Assembly: GCF_014204985.1 (NCBI RefSeq)
Contig: NZ_JACHMP010000001.1
Coordinates: 124,001 to 188,000, forward strand
DNA length: 64,000 bases
Reading direction: 5' to 3'
Source: Streptosporangium becharense
GTDB lineage: Bacteria; Actinomycetota; Actinomycetes; Streptosporangiales; Streptosporangiaceae
A program made the position numbers and the translations under genes. The notes beneath the pieces were generated by a model. The model searched no databases. It was not told where the DNA came from and was given only the letters and a program-made list of their open reading frames with translations. This document shows, in pieces, positions 25,265 through 34,868 of the stretch (its first letter is position 1; each line of letters opens with the position of its first letter).

Positions 25265-26506
25265 ATGTCGACGCGACCGCTCGACGGCACGATCGTGCTC
25301 GACCTGACGACCGCGCTGGCCGGCCCCTACGCGACCCTGCTGCTCGCGGGCCTCGGCGCTCGCGTCATCAAGATCGAGAACCCGCTCACCGGAGGCGACT
25401 CCTCCCGCGGCAACTCGCCCTACGTCACCCGCGAGGGACTGCGCCTTCGCCGCCTGGACGAGGTCGACATGTCGCTGTCCATGATGCTCAGAGGCCGGGG
25501 CAAGGAGAGCCTGACGATCAACTTGAGAACGGACGAGGGCCGTGCCCTCCTGAAGGAACTGGCCGCTCACGCCGACGTGCTCGTGGAGAACTACAGCGCA
25601 GGGGTCACCGAGCGGCTCGGCATCGACCACCCGCGGCTACGCGAGACCAATCCGCGTCTGGTGTACACCTCGATCAGCGGATTCGGCGCCCAGGGCCTGC
25701 CGGAGGGCGGCGGAAAGGCCATGGACACGATCATCCAGGCGCTCAGCGGCCTGATGATGACGGCCGGCCAGCCTGACGACCCGCCCGTGCGGCTCGGCGT
25801 CCCCGTCGGCGACCTCGTCGCCCCCCTCTTCGCCGTCATCGGCACCCTGGCCGCGGTCCTCCAGGCACGCACGACCGGACACGGGCAGCACGTCGACGTC
25901 TCCATGCTGGGCGCGCTGACCTCGCTCGTCGCGGCCGAGCCGTTCGACGCGCTGGAAAGCGTCGGCATCCCCTTGCGCACCGGTCCTCTCGTGCCCCGCC
26001 TCGCGCCTTTCGGCACCTTCGAGTCCAAGAACGGCTGGATCGCGCTCTGCGCGCCGACCGACGCTCTGGCCGCCTCCGTCCTGCGCGCGGTCGGCCGCGA
26101 GGATCTGCTGACCGAAGACCGTTTCGCCACCCGCGACGCCCGTGTCGCGAACGCCGACGCACTGCACGCAATCATCGGCGACTGGATCAGGAGCCGCACC
26201 AACGAGGAAGCGCTCAGCGGCCTCGTGGCCGGCGGCGTACCCGCCGCACCGGTGCGCAGCACCGCAGAGGCCGTCCGCGACCCGCTCCTGCTGACCCGCG
26301 GTGAAGTCGTCCCGCTCTCCCACCCGGAATACGGCGAGGTGGCCGACGTCTACGGATCGGGTATCCCGTTCCGGCTGTCCGGCAGCGACACGACGCTGGA
26401 CCGTCCCGCCCCGGCCCTCAGCCAGGACACCGAGCGGGTCCTGAAGGAGTTCCTCGACTACGACGCCCGCACGGTGGACGAGCTCCGGCGTTCCGGGGTG
26501 ATCTGA
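25265..26506 (+). CDS. CaiB/BaiF family CoA-transferase
   Basis: 413 residues, the normal length for family III CoA-transferases. It has LDLTTALAGPYATLLLAGLGARVIKIE at the N-terminus, the nucleotide-end CoA contact YVT...MMLRGRGKESLTINL, the predicted catalytic Asp in KAMDTIIQALSG, and a late GGVPAAPV loop. AAGGA lies before the ATG. It would transfer CoA from a donor thioester to the pathway acid, so with the ligase at 3614 the island has two routes to CoA thioesters. It is controlled by the palindrome 42 bp upstream (inference). The preferred acid is unknown. Confidence 0.93.
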   Translation: MSTRPLDGTIVLDLTTALAGPYATLLLAGLGARVIKIENPLTGGDSSRGNSPYVTREGLRLRRLDEVDMSLSMMLRGRGKESLTINLRTDEGRALLKELAAHADVLVENYSAGVTERLGIDHPRLRETNPRLVYTSISGFGAQGLPEGGGKAMDTIIQALSGLMMTAGQPDDPPVRLGVPVGDLVAPLFAVIGTLAAVLQARTTGHGQHVDVSMLGALTSLVAAEPFDALESVGIPLRTGPLVPRLAPFGTFESKNGWIALCAPTDALAASVLRAVGREDLLTEDRFATRDARVANADALHAIIGDWIRSRTNEEALSGLVAGGVPAAPVRSTAEAVRDPLLLTRGEVVPLSHPEYGEVADVYGSGIPFRLSGSDTTLDRPAPALSQDTERVLKEFLDYDARTVDELRRSGVI

Positions 26507-26640
26507 GCTCGGCCCGGAGCCGAGGCGCTTCACGGGGACGTTGCGGTCCCTGTCGGCAGGACGAGCGGGAACGCGAACGCCACGCCTGACGCGGTCGTCC
26601 GGGCAGGGCGGGCGGGACGGCGAACGCCCAATGGGTTTTG

Positions 26641-26656
26641 TACATTCATGCATGCA
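26641..26656. promoter_or_regulatory. TetR operator candidate upstream of TetR gene
   Basis: TACATTCATGCATGCA here matches TACATTCATGAATGCA at 27608-27623 in 15 of 16 positions. A wider inverted repeat, TTCATGC-N6-GCATGAA, spans 26645-26664. It is about 160 bp upstream of the TetR start, in the 310-bp gap after the CoA-transferase, which holds nothing else I can name. Confidence 0.6.
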
Positions 26657-26816
26657 GGCATGAACAGAAGGGACGCGGGCGCCGGTGTCCGGGGAAGGTC
26701 CCGACCGTCCCTCGCGAACCCCGGCAGCCCGGGGAGAGTGTGCGGGGCGAGTGGAGTCGTCGCGACACGAGCGGTTACCTTCGTGCGCGGCGGTGAAGGC
26801 AGGGGGTGGGAGACGC

Positions 26817-27431
26817 ATGGCGGATGCGACGGTCAAGGTCCGGCGGACCCAGGTCGAGCGCCGTGCTCACACGCGCGCGGCGCTGATCGAGGCGGCGGTG
26901 GCGTGCGTCAACATCGTGGGCCCCGCCTCTGTGAGCACCGCTCAGATCGCTGCCACCGCCGGCGTGACACGCGGAGCGGTCCAGCACCACTTCGGCTCGG
27001 CGCAGGAGCTCTACCTCGCTGTGGTGAACCACGCTTGGGAGGAGATCGCGGCCGTGTACCGCACAGCGCCCGGTCTGGACGTCTCCCTGGACCGGCGGAT
27101 CACCGGCTGGGGTACGACGATGGTGCAGGCCTACACCCATCCCGCCGCGCTGGCCGGCTACGAGATACTGGTCCACTACCGCGGCAACGCCGGCTTCATG
27201 GCCGAGCACACGCCGATGGCGCTGGCCGCGGAGCAGCGGCTTGACGAGCTGTGGGTGGCCGCGTTCACCGACACCGGGCTCAGTCGGGCCGAGCTCGTCG
27301 GCATCCGGCACACGGCGCGGACGTTCATGCTGGGCGCCGTCGCCCGCCGCCTCATGATCCCCGAGACCGATGCCGATCTCCGTCGTGAACTCACGGACCT
27401 GCTCCGTGCTTTCCTGCCCGCTCGGCAGTAG
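26817..27431 (+). CDS. TetR family transcriptional regulator
   Basis: 204 residues. The N-terminal TetR HTH is clear: RRAHTRAALIEAAVACVNIVGPASVSTAQIAATAGVTRGAVQHHFGSAQELYLAVV (about residues 12-66). A helical ligand-binding domain follows. The ATG at 26817 has a purine-rich GGGGGTGGGAG upstream. A start at an upstream codon would add an unstructured basic segment. Near-identical operator sequences before this gene and before the lipase at 27746 suggest that it controls itself and the lipase. Confidence 0.92.
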   Translation: MADATVKVRRTQVERRAHTRAALIEAAVACVNIVGPASVSTAQIAATAGVTRGAVQHHFGSAQELYLAVVNHAWEEIAAVYRTAPGLDVSLDRRITGWGTTMVQAYTHPAALAGYEILVHYRGNAGFMAEHTPMALAAEQRLDELWVAAFTDTGLSRAELVGIRHTARTFMLGAVARRLMIPETDADLRRELTDLLRAFLPARQ

Positions 27432-27607
27432 GACCGGCCACCGTGTACGCCGCCTGAGCGTGGAGCGGAGTGGGGATGCCGTCGGTGCTCGTCGTCGTCC
27501 TGTCGCGGTTGACGAAAGCCGGCGAAGCGACGGGGGCCCGCCCCCGGAGACTTCGGGAACAGGGCGGATCAGGGTACGGGTGAACCGCACCTTGGAACCG
27601 CATTACA

Positions 27608-27623
27608 TACATTCATGAATGCA
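27608..27623. promoter_or_regulatory. TetR operator candidate upstream of lipase
   Basis: TACATTCATGAATGCA contains the perfect palindrome CATTCATGAATG and matches the site before the TetR gene at 15 of 16 positions. It lies about 125 bp before the lipase start, within the 314-bp gap 27432-27745, where I see no other gene. Confidence 0.62.
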
Positions 27624-27745
27624 TATAAGCTGAGAGCCGGTTACCGGGTGCGAGGCGGAGCGTGCGGCAACTTGAGCCCCTGGGTCTCACGCAGCGGGCC
27701 TGACAGTGAACTTCGTCGGCGCTTCGGCGGAGAGGGGATCAAAGG

Positions 27746-28876
27746 ATGCGCGAGGACCGTTTCGCGGCGGCAGGTGAGTTCTACGACTGGCACGAGGATC
27801 TGGGCGGGAGCCCCAGGGGGACGGTGCTGCGGCACGAGCCGCTGGAGGAGACGTTCCTGGTCCAAGGCGCGGCCCGCGGGTTCCGCATCCTGTATGTCAG
27901 CGTCGGACACGCCGGCCACGACATCCCGATCAGCGGGCTGCTGTACCTGCCGAGCGACCCGGCACCCCTGGGTGGTTGGCCGGTGATCTCCTACGCGCAC
28001 GGAACCACGGGAATCATCCCGGACGCGGCGCCGTCTCTGCGTCCGACGGCGCAGGTGCTCGGTCACCCGCTGCTGGGCATGGTCCCCAGGTTCCTCGAAG
28101 CCGGATACGCCGTGGTGTGCACCGATTACGAGGGCCTGGGAACAGCCGGGCTTCATCCGTACCTGCATGGACCGAGCCTGTCTGCCAGCCAGATCGACGC
28201 GGTGCGGGCAGCACGGCGGATCGCCGGGGACTGCTCGCCGACGTGGCTGGCGATGGGACACTCCGAAGGCGGGCTGGCGACCCTGTTCACGGCGGCGTCC
28301 GCGTCGGCCGTGGCCCCGGAACTCGACTACCGAGGTGCGGTCGCGACGGCGCCGCCGACGGAGTGGTCCACCCTCAGCTCGCAGACCAGCGATATGGGAC
28401 GCATCCTGACCCCGTTGATCCTGCACGCGGCCGGCTACCACGACCCGTCCGTGGACGCCGACGACTGGCTCAACGACAACGGGCACGTCCTGTGGAACGC
28501 CTGGCGCACCAGCTACCTGCACGAGCCCGGAACCGTGCTGGACACCTTCACCGGGCTGTACGGCAAGCCGCTGCTGAAACTGGCCTCCGGTGAGATCAGC
28601 GACGCGGAGGCGGCGGCCCGGCTCAGCGAATCCGTCGACTACGACGGCCTGGAGGTGCCGCGCGAGCGCCTGGACCGACCTGTGTTCCTCGGTGAGGGCG
28701 GCGCCGACGAGTTCTGCGTCCCGGGCACGGTGGAGCGCCTCGCCGCGGATCTGAGCGCCACGGGCAGCGACGTGGAGTACCACTGCTACGCCGGCACCGG
28801 ACACCTCGACGTGCCCAGTGCCGCGTTCCCGGACTCCCTTCCGTTCGTGCGGCGTCTCACCGCCGCCGTGGAGTGA
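27746..28876 (+). CDS. Secretory-lipase-family alpha/beta hydrolase
   Basis: 376 residues. It resembles the LIP (secretory lipase) family: GLLYLPSDP, VISYAHGTTGIIPDAAPS with the oxyanion region, CTDYEGLGTAGLHPYL, and the nucleophile elbow MGHSEGGLATLF. The acid (EGGADEFCVP) and His (TGHLDVP) follow in order. I see no N-terminal signal peptide, so despite the family name it may be cytosolic. It is downstream of the TetR gene and shares its operator, so it is probably induced by the TetR ligand. Substrates are likely esters of medium size. Confidence 0.87.
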   Translation: MREDRFAAAGEFYDWHEDLGGSPRGTVLRHEPLEETFLVQGAARGFRILYVSVGHAGHDIPISGLLYLPSDPAPLGGWPVISYAHGTTGIIPDAAPSLRPTAQVLGHPLLGMVPRFLEAGYAVVCTDYEGLGTAGLHPYLHGPSLSASQIDAVRAARRIAGDCSPTWLAMGHSEGGLATLFTAASASAVAPELDYRGAVATAPPTEWSTLSSQTSDMGRILTPLILHAAGYHDPSVDADDWLNDNGHVLWNAWRTSYLHEPGTVLDTFTGLYGKPLLKLASGEISDAEAAARLSESVDYDGLEVPRERLDRPVFLGEGGADEFCVPGTVERLAADLSATGSDVEYHCYAGTGHLDVPSAAFPDSLPFVRRLTAAVE

Positions 28877-28990
28877 CCCCGCCGGCGGCCGGTCGCGTGA
28901 GGCACTCGGCGTCGAACGGCTCGTCGTCGATCAGGAACGCGCGTGGCGAGCCGGCCGGTGGTGAGGCATCGGCACTCCCCTCGCGGCAGG

Positions 28991-29869
28991 TCACCCGGCC
29001 GTGTGCGCGAGGACGGCGGCGGCCAACTCCTCGTGCACCTCGGGCGGCAGCGTGTGCCCCATGCCCGCCACGATCATCAGCCGCGCACCTGGGATCCGCT
29101 CGGCGATGATCGCACCATGGCCCGGCTTGACCGGCTCGTGGCTGCCCTCGATGACCAGCGTGGGCACCTTCACCTGGTCCAGCACCCCCACCGGCTCGAA
29201 GTCGGGATCGGCCATCGCGGCCATCCGGTGGTTGGCCGCCGCCGACAGGTCGCGGGCCCGGTCGTAGATCCGCTCCTGCAGCCGGCGCGCCGCGTCCTCG
29301 TCGAAGGGCAGCCCGGTGCCGTGCAGCACGCGTTGCTCAGCGATCATGCCGTCGATCCGCGCGCGCCGGTCCTCCGGCGGTGGGGCGGCCATCAGCGCGC
29401 GGTAGAAGGCCACGAACTCCGGCGTCGGCTCGGGCAGGCTCCCCTCCGGCTGCGGCTGCCCCGTCAGGGCCCGCATGAGCACCTGGCCCTCGCCGCCGCC
29501 GAGTGGCGAGGAGGCGATGACGGTCAGCGAGCGCACCCGCTCCGGCCGCTCCACGGCGATGAGCTGGCCGAGCAGCCCACCCGCCGAATGGCCGACCAGG
29601 TGCGCGCTCTCCAGGCCATGGGCGTCCATCACGCGGTAGACGTCGTTCTTGATGTCGTCCCACGTGTACGGCTCCGCCGCGAAGTCGACGGTGCCCGACA
29701 TGCCGGTGTCACGGTGGTCGTACCGGATCACCCGGCGGCCTCCGGCGGTCAGGCGGCCGACGAACTCGTCCGGCCACAGGATGCCCTGCGACATCGAACC
29801 CATGATCAGCAGGATCGGCGTGTCCGTCTCGGCGCCGAACTCTTCGCTCCAGAAGTTCACGTTTTGCAT
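28991..29869 (-). CDS. Alpha/beta fold hydrolase (RdmC/methylesterase-like)
   Basis: 292 residues. It has LLIMGSMSQGILWPDEF, YDHRDTGMSGTVDF, nucleophile elbow GHSAGGLLGQL, acid in LVIEGSHEPVKPGHG and His near the C-terminus (GMGHTLPPE), the order seen in RdmC-like esterases and related peroxidases. Its ATG lies three bases after the stop of the large LuxR-type regulator, so both are cotranscribed. It may act on the signal or substrate that the regulator senses. Confidence 0.9.
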   Translation of the reverse strand: MQNVNFWSEEFGAETDTPILLIMGSMSQGILWPDEFVGRLTAGGRRVIRYDHRDTGMSGTVDFAAEPYTWDDIKNDVYRVMDAHGLESAHLVGHSAGGLLGQLIAVERPERVRSLTVIASSPLGGGEGQVLMRALTGQPQPEGSLPEPTPEFVAFYRALMAAPPPEDRRARIDGMIAEQRVLHGTGLPFDEDAARRLQERIYDRARDLSAAANHRMAAMADPDFEPVGVLDQVKVPTLVIEGSHEPVKPGHGAIIAERIPGARLMIVAGMGHTLPPEVHEELAAAVLAHTAG

Positions 29870-29872
29870 GTC

Positions 29873-32581
29873 TCAGAGCATGTCGTCTTCGGCGACGGGT
29901 GCCTTCTGTAGAACTACTAGTCGCGCCAGTTCCGTACGGGAGCCGATGCCCAGCTTCGGATAGATCTTGTACAGGTGGTACTCGACCGTGCGCGGGCTGA
30001 GGAAGAGCCGGGCGGCGATCTGCTTGCTCGACAACCCATCGGCGACCAGGCCCGCGATGCGCAGCTCCTGCGGGGTCAGCGCGTCGAACACGGGGGCGGG
30101 CGGGGCCTGCCCGCTCTCGCCCGTCGCCCGCAACTCGTCCTGCGCGCGCCTCGCCCACGGCCGTGTGCCCGCCTGCTCGAACGTCTCCCACGCCCTCCGC
30201 AGGTGCGCCCGCGCCTCGCCCGGCCGCTGTGCGCGGCGCAGGCGCTCACCCAGCAGCAGAGCCGTTCTGGCCGCCTCAAAGGGGTTGGTGTGCAGCCGCA
30301 GCGCCTCGCCGAAGGCGTCCTCGGAGGAGTCGGCCAGGCCCCGGCAGCGGGCCAGCAGAGCGCGCGACTCGGGCGTCGCGGCATGCGTCGACCACCGCTC
30401 GTACGCGGCCAGCGCCGCCCGCGCACCCGCCTCGTCACCCGCGCCCACGGCGGCCTCGATACGGTCCGGCGCGCTCCGCCACACCACGCTCGGATGCCCG
30501 GCGCCCGGTCCCGCCACGGCGATGGCCGTGAAACGGTCGTGCGCCGCCGCGAACCGGCCCAGGCACAGGTCGAGCATCGCCAGCGCGTACGACGCCACCC
30601 CCGCGCGCAGTCCCACCCGATGGGGGATGGCGATGGCCAGCGCCTCGCGGGCCTGCCGCTCGCAGGGTTCCGCCTCGCCCCGCAGCGCCGCCAGCACCGC
30701 CAGGTTGGCCAGGTGCGCGGCCACCGTGTTCTCATACCCGGCCTCCCGGGCCAGCGCCAGGCCCTCCTCGGAGACGGCCTGGCTGCGCGCCAGCCGACCG
30801 GCGATGCGCTCGGCGGTCGCCACGAACTCCAGCACGACGGGCAGCTGCCCGGTCATCCCCGACACCCTGGCCACCTGTCCGGCCCGGCTGGCCATCTCAG
30901 TGGCCAGATCCGATTCGCCCAGGGCACTGGCCGCGGCCGTCGCCCACAGGTACCCCGCCGCGTCCTCCAGCTCACCGGTCCGCGCCAGTGCCCGCCGCAG
31001 CAGGCCCGGCCCGGCGGCGTCGCCGTCCAGCGTCAGGCCGACCCCGGCCACCACGTCCCGCAGGAACCCCTCGGGATGCGCCGCCGCCCGCCGGCCGAGC
31101 TCGACGATGGCCGCCGTGTCCCCGACGTATGAGGCCGCCTCCACGGCGTCGGCCAGCATGTCCAAGGTGTCGCCCACCGCCAGGATCCGTACGGCCTCGG
31201 CGGCGTTGCCCGAGTTCAGCTCGAACCTGCCCCGGAGCTGGGCGATCTCCATGGCGAGGGTGGCGTCCCCGCCGGCCCGTTCACGCGCCTCGGCCAGCAG
31301 CGACTCCGCCTGTCCCGGCCGGCCACCGAGCCAGGCCGCGACGGCGGCGTCCTTCAGGCGGACGGCGCGAGCGCTCGGCTCAGGGGTCAGCTCGGCGGCC
31401 CTGGCCAGGGCCGTGGCGGCGGCACCGTACCCGCCGCGGTCACGTGCCCGCTCCGCGGCGGTCACCAGCGCGGCGGCGACCCGCTCGTCCTGCCCCAGGG
31501 CGGCTCCAGCCAGATGCCAGGCGCGGCGGTCGCCGGCGGTCAGCTCCGCCAAGACGGCATGCACCCGGCGGACGTCGGCGGGAGCGGCCGCCTCATGCAC
31601 CGTGGACCGGATGAGCGGATGACGGAAGCGCACGCTCGTGCCCGACACCCCGGCCAACCCGGACTCCTCCAGCTCAGCCAACGCCACCCGGCCGACCCCG
31701 GCCCCCGTACTCTCACCGGGCCGTACCGCCTGCTCGGCGAACAGCCGGTCGGTGGCGCGCAGGACCAGGTCGAGGTCGGCCTCGACGGCGGCGACCAGGG
31801 CGACCAGCCGAGCAGACGCGGACAACGCGGCCACCCGATCACCGAAGAGCCGGGCACCACCGGGCAGCGGGTCGGGCAGCGGTTCACGCCCGGTGAGCTG
31901 CGCGCGCGTCAGGCGAGCGGCGATCTCGCCCAGGGCGAGCGGGTTCGCGCGGGTCAACGTGACGAGCTCCCGTACCACCTGGGCGGCCGGCACACCGCAG
32001 CGGGACTCCAGCAACTCGGCCGCGGCGGACTCGGACAGGCCGCGCACGTCCACCGTCAGCGGCACACCCTTGACAGCAGCGTCCCCGCGCACGGCGAACA
32101 ACATCGCGATCCGTTCCGTCCCCAACCGCCTGGCGGCGAACAGCAGCGCATCGGCCGAAGCCCGGTCCACCCACTGGAAGTCGTCGACCACGCAGATCAG
32201 CCCGTCCGGCGCGGCGGCCTCGGCCAGCAGCGAGAACACGCCGGCCCCCACCAGGAACCGATCGCCGGCACCGCCCGCGGCAAGCCCCAGGGCCGCGCTC
32301 ACAGCCACGCGCTGCGGCTCGGGCAGCGCGTCGAGCGAGCCGGTCACCGGCCACAGCACCTGGTGCAGCGCCGCGAACGCGAGGTCGGACTCCGACTCGA
32401 CGCCAGTGGTCCGCAACACCCGCATCGCGCCACCGCGCGCGGCCGCCGCATCGAGCAGGGCGGTCTTGCCCGCCCCCGCCTCGCCCCGCAACACCACCGC
32501 ACCCCCGAAGCCGTCGCGGGCCCGCGCGACGACCTCGTCGAGTGCGCTGATTTCCGCAGATCTCCCATAAAGCACGAACAC
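29873..32581 (-). CDS. Large LuxR-family (LAL/MalT-like) regulator with AAA domain
   Basis: About 902 residues. The N-terminal AAA module has Walker A GEAGAGKT (33-40) and Walker B-like ICVVDDFQWVD near 120-130. A long TPR-like helical middle follows, and the C-terminal LuxR HTH is LTPQELRIAGLVADGLSSKQIAARLFLSPRTVEYHL. These are cytosolic, ATP-dependent transcription activators. GTG at 32579-32581 (FVLYGRSAEI) is the natural family start. An alternative GTG two codons later lies 8 bases after a TACAGT box and could be a leaderless start. Upstream in-frame sequence is Pro/Ser/Arg-rich and not part of the family. It is divergent from the NACHT gene 37 bp away. Confidence 0.9.
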   Translation of the reverse strand: MFVLYGRSAEISALDEVVARARDGFGGAVVLRGEAGAGKTALLDAAAARGGAMRVLRTTGVESESDLAFAALHQVLWPVTGSLDALPEPQRVAVSAALGLAAGGAGDRFLVGAGVFSLLAEAAAPDGLICVVDDFQWVDRASADALLFAARRLGTERIAMLFAVRGDAAVKGVPLTVDVRGLSESAAAELLESRCGVPAAQVVRELVTLTRANPLALGEIAARLTRAQLTGREPLPDPLPGGARLFGDRVAALSASARLVALVAAVEADLDLVLRATDRLFAEQAVRPGESTGAGVGRVALAELEESGLAGVSGTSVRFRHPLIRSTVHEAAAPADVRRVHAVLAELTAGDRRAWHLAGAALGQDERVAAALVTAAERARDRGGYGAAATALARAAELTPEPSARAVRLKDAAVAAWLGGRPGQAESLLAEARERAGGDATLAMEIAQLRGRFELNSGNAAEAVRILAVGDTLDMLADAVEAASYVGDTAAIVELGRRAAAHPEGFLRDVVAGVGLTLDGDAAGPGLLRRALARTGELEDAAGYLWATAAASALGESDLATEMASRAGQVARVSGMTGQLPVVLEFVATAERIAGRLARSQAVSEEGLALAREAGYENTVAAHLANLAVLAALRGEAEPCERQAREALAIAIPHRVGLRAGVASYALAMLDLCLGRFAAAHDRFTAIAVAGPGAGHPSVVWRSAPDRIEAAVGAGDEAGARAALAAYERWSTHAATPESRALLARCRGLADSSEDAFGEALRLHTNPFEAARTALLLGERLRRAQRPGEARAHLRRAWETFEQAGTRPWARRAQDELRATGESGQAPPAPVFDALTPQELRIAGLVADGLSSKQIAARLFLSPRTVEYHLYKIYPKLGIGSRTELARLVVLQKAPVAEDDML

Positions 32582-32618
32582 CCACTGTAGGAGGCCTCCA
32601 CGGGGGGATGATGGCGCC

Positions 32619-34649
32619 ATGGGCCGGGCATGGTCGTTCAAGGCGACCGCCGCGATGTGCGCGGTGGTCGCGGTGGGAGCCGTGGCGTGGACATGGTCAC
32701 GGTGGAAGGGCGACGTCGACCCGGTCGGCGCAGTCATCGGGCTGGGGTCGGCGGGTCTGGCCATGGCGGCGTGGCGCCAGGGGCGCCTGGCGCAGCGGGC
32801 CGCCGACGCCGACCTGCAGGTGTGGTCGGGACGGTTGGCCGTGGCGGTACTACAGGCGGAGACGAAGCAGCGAGCGCAACTGCTGGGCGAGAGCGCGGTC
32901 ATCGACGTCGAGTTCACCTTCCGCCGCCAGGGCAGCCCCGTCTCGGCCGCACCGCGCGGCAGCCTGCAGGAGGTCGTCGCCTACTTCCGGGGGCTGGACG
33001 CGCCGCAACGGGTGGTCGTCACGGGGCCCGCCGGGGCGGGGAAGACGGTCCTCGCGGTGCAGCTCATCATCGGGCTGCTCACTGGACGCGCGCCGGACGA
33101 CCCGATCCCGATCCGGCTGTCGGCGGCGAGCTGGGACACCGGAGTGCCGGTGGCCGACTGGCTCGCCGGACACCTGACCGCGGCGTTCGCCCTGTCACCC
33201 GTGACGGCCCGCGCGCTGGTCGAGACCGGTCGAATCCTGCCGTTCATCGACGGCCTGGACGAGATGGATGAGACGTCCTCCCCCGGATTCGCGTCACGGG
33301 CGGGCCAGGTGTTGCGCGCGCTGGACGGCTACCAGCACGGGCTGACCCGGTCCCGCCTCGTGGTGACCTGCCGGACCGGCCAGTACGACGCTCTCGTGGA
33401 CGCCGACGCGGGCGCGAGGGCGACCGCCCGGATCGAGCTGACCCGGGTATCCGGCGACAAGGCGTGGCGGTTCATCCAGGCGGTGACGGACCAGGAGGAT
33501 CCGGCGCGCTGGCAGCCCGTGCTGGACGCCCTGACCAGCGGTGGCGGTGTGCTGGCCGGGGCGCTGAGTACACCGTGGCAGCTCACCCTGGTCACCACCG
33601 TCTATCAGGAACGCGACCCGGCCAGTGGCCGGTACCTCCGCGACCCTCAGGAGCTCACCGAGCTGACCAGCGAGGAGGAGGTGCACCAGCACCTTCTCCG
33701 CCGCTTCGTTCACGCCCGTGTCACCGCCGCAGGAGGGAGAGGTGCCCCGGCACCGGAGCAGGCGCACGCCTGGCTCGCCGTCCTGGCCGGCTACCTGCAC
33801 GCCAACGAGAAGCGGCCGCCGTTCGCCGAACGTGCCCTATCCGCCACCGACCTCGTGCCGCACGAATTGTGGCCCCTGGCCGGGCACCGCCCCCGCCATG
33901 TCGCCGTCCTCGTCTTCCGGGCTGTCGGACTCCTGATGGCGGGTCTCCTCCTCGTCCAGATCTGGAGTAAATACCCGGACGAGCCGACCCTCCCGAACGG
34001 CCTGATCACCGTAGGCTGCGTCGTCTTTGTGCGCATGGTCGGCTCAGGGCCCTGGATGCAGCCCTGGTATGCCCCCAAGCGCATCGACCTGTCCCGGTTC
34101 AGGACCGCGGAGGGCCTCAGAAGGCTTGCCTGGGGAGTGCGCGTCGTGCTGCCGGGCGCATTCGCCTACGGAGTCGTGTTCGCCTTCGTGCTGGGGCCGG
34201 CCACCGGGGCATCGTTCGGCGTTTCGCTGGGACTCGTCATCGGCATCGCGGCTGGGCTCACCGTCGGCGCCCCGGCCGCCGCTGACGCCAGGACGGTCAT
34301 TCGCTACGACACGGCAGGCGCCCTGACGTTGGTGCTCATCTACACACTCGCGACCGGCCTCATCTGCACACTCGTCGCACAGTGGCCAGCCGTGCTCGCG
34401 GTCACGTGCGGGCTCGCCGTCAGCCTGTTCCTCCTGAGCGCCGCACCCCTCATGGGCGGCCCGGCGAGCCTGCGCTACCTGGCCTTCCTGCTCTGCACCC
34501 GAGGCCTTCTCCCCTGGCGCCTGGGCCGCTTCCTCGACTGGTGTTACGGCGCCGGTCTGCTGAGAATCTCCGGCATCGCCTACCAGTTCCGCCACCTCGA
34601 ACTCCGCGATCACCTGGCCGCCCATCCCGAATCTCGCCCCACCGATTAA
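32619..34649 (+). CDS. Membrane-anchored NACHT-domain NTPase
   Basis: 676 residues. Two hydrophobic N-terminal segments (10-26 and 36-51) precede a NACHT-type STAND NTPase with Walker A GPAGAGKT (136-143), Walker B LPFIDGLDEMD (207-217) and a sensor-like SRLVVTCRTGQY. After the winged-helix region (to about 420), at least five hydrophobic segments follow, ending with the motif AYQFRHLELRDHLA. Bacterial NACHT proteins include anti-phage effectors, but membrane-embedded forms like this are common and uncharacterised in actinomycetes. It is alone on its strand and shares a 37-bp divergent promoter region with the LAL regulator. Confidence 0.85.
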   Translation: MGRAWSFKATAAMCAVVAVGAVAWTWSRWKGDVDPVGAVIGLGSAGLAMAAWRQGRLAQRAADADLQVWSGRLAVAVLQAETKQRAQLLGESAVIDVEFTFRRQGSPVSAAPRGSLQEVVAYFRGLDAPQRVVVTGPAGAGKTVLAVQLIIGLLTGRAPDDPIPIRLSAASWDTGVPVADWLAGHLTAAFALSPVTARALVETGRILPFIDGLDEMDETSSPGFASRAGQVLRALDGYQHGLTRSRLVVTCRTGQYDALVDADAGARATARIELTRVSGDKAWRFIQAVTDQEDPARWQPVLDALTSGGGVLAGALSTPWQLTLVTTVYQERDPASGRYLRDPQELTELTSEEEVHQHLLRRFVHARVTAAGGRGAPAPEQAHAWLAVLAGYLHANEKRPPFAERALSATDLVPHELWPLAGHRPRHVAVLVFRAVGLLMAGLLLVQIWSKYPDEPTLPNGLITVGCVVFVRMVGSGPWMQPWYAPKRIDLSRFRTAEGLRRLAWGVRVVLPGAFAYGVVFAFVLGPATGASFGVSLGLVIGIAAGLTVGAPAAADARTVIRYDTAGALTLVLIYTLATGLICTLVAQWPAVLAVTCGLAVSLFLLSAAPLMGGPASLRYLAFLLCTRGLLPWRLGRFLDWCYGAGLLRISGIAYQFRHLELRDHLAAHPESRPTD

Positions 34650-34868
34650 TGCCGACCCCGCCTTGTCGGCCGGGTGACCAAACCGCGATCCACGGCACAT
34701 CACCCTGAACTCGCCGTCGGCGAGGCCTCCGCGGCATAGAGGACGGCAAGGCCGCCAGTCAACGAATTACTACACCCGGCCAGTGTGTCTTTGTGCGATG
34801 AGCAGCGGACGAGGTTGCCCCACAGTGTTGCAGGGGTCCGGACCGACACATCATCGAAGGGAACCGGA

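Noticed and set aside
29873-32917. Longer LuxR regulator starting at 32917
   Set aside because: The extra 112 codons are low-complexity and antisense to the NACHT gene start; the family begins at FVLYGRSAEI, so the GTG at 32581 was used.
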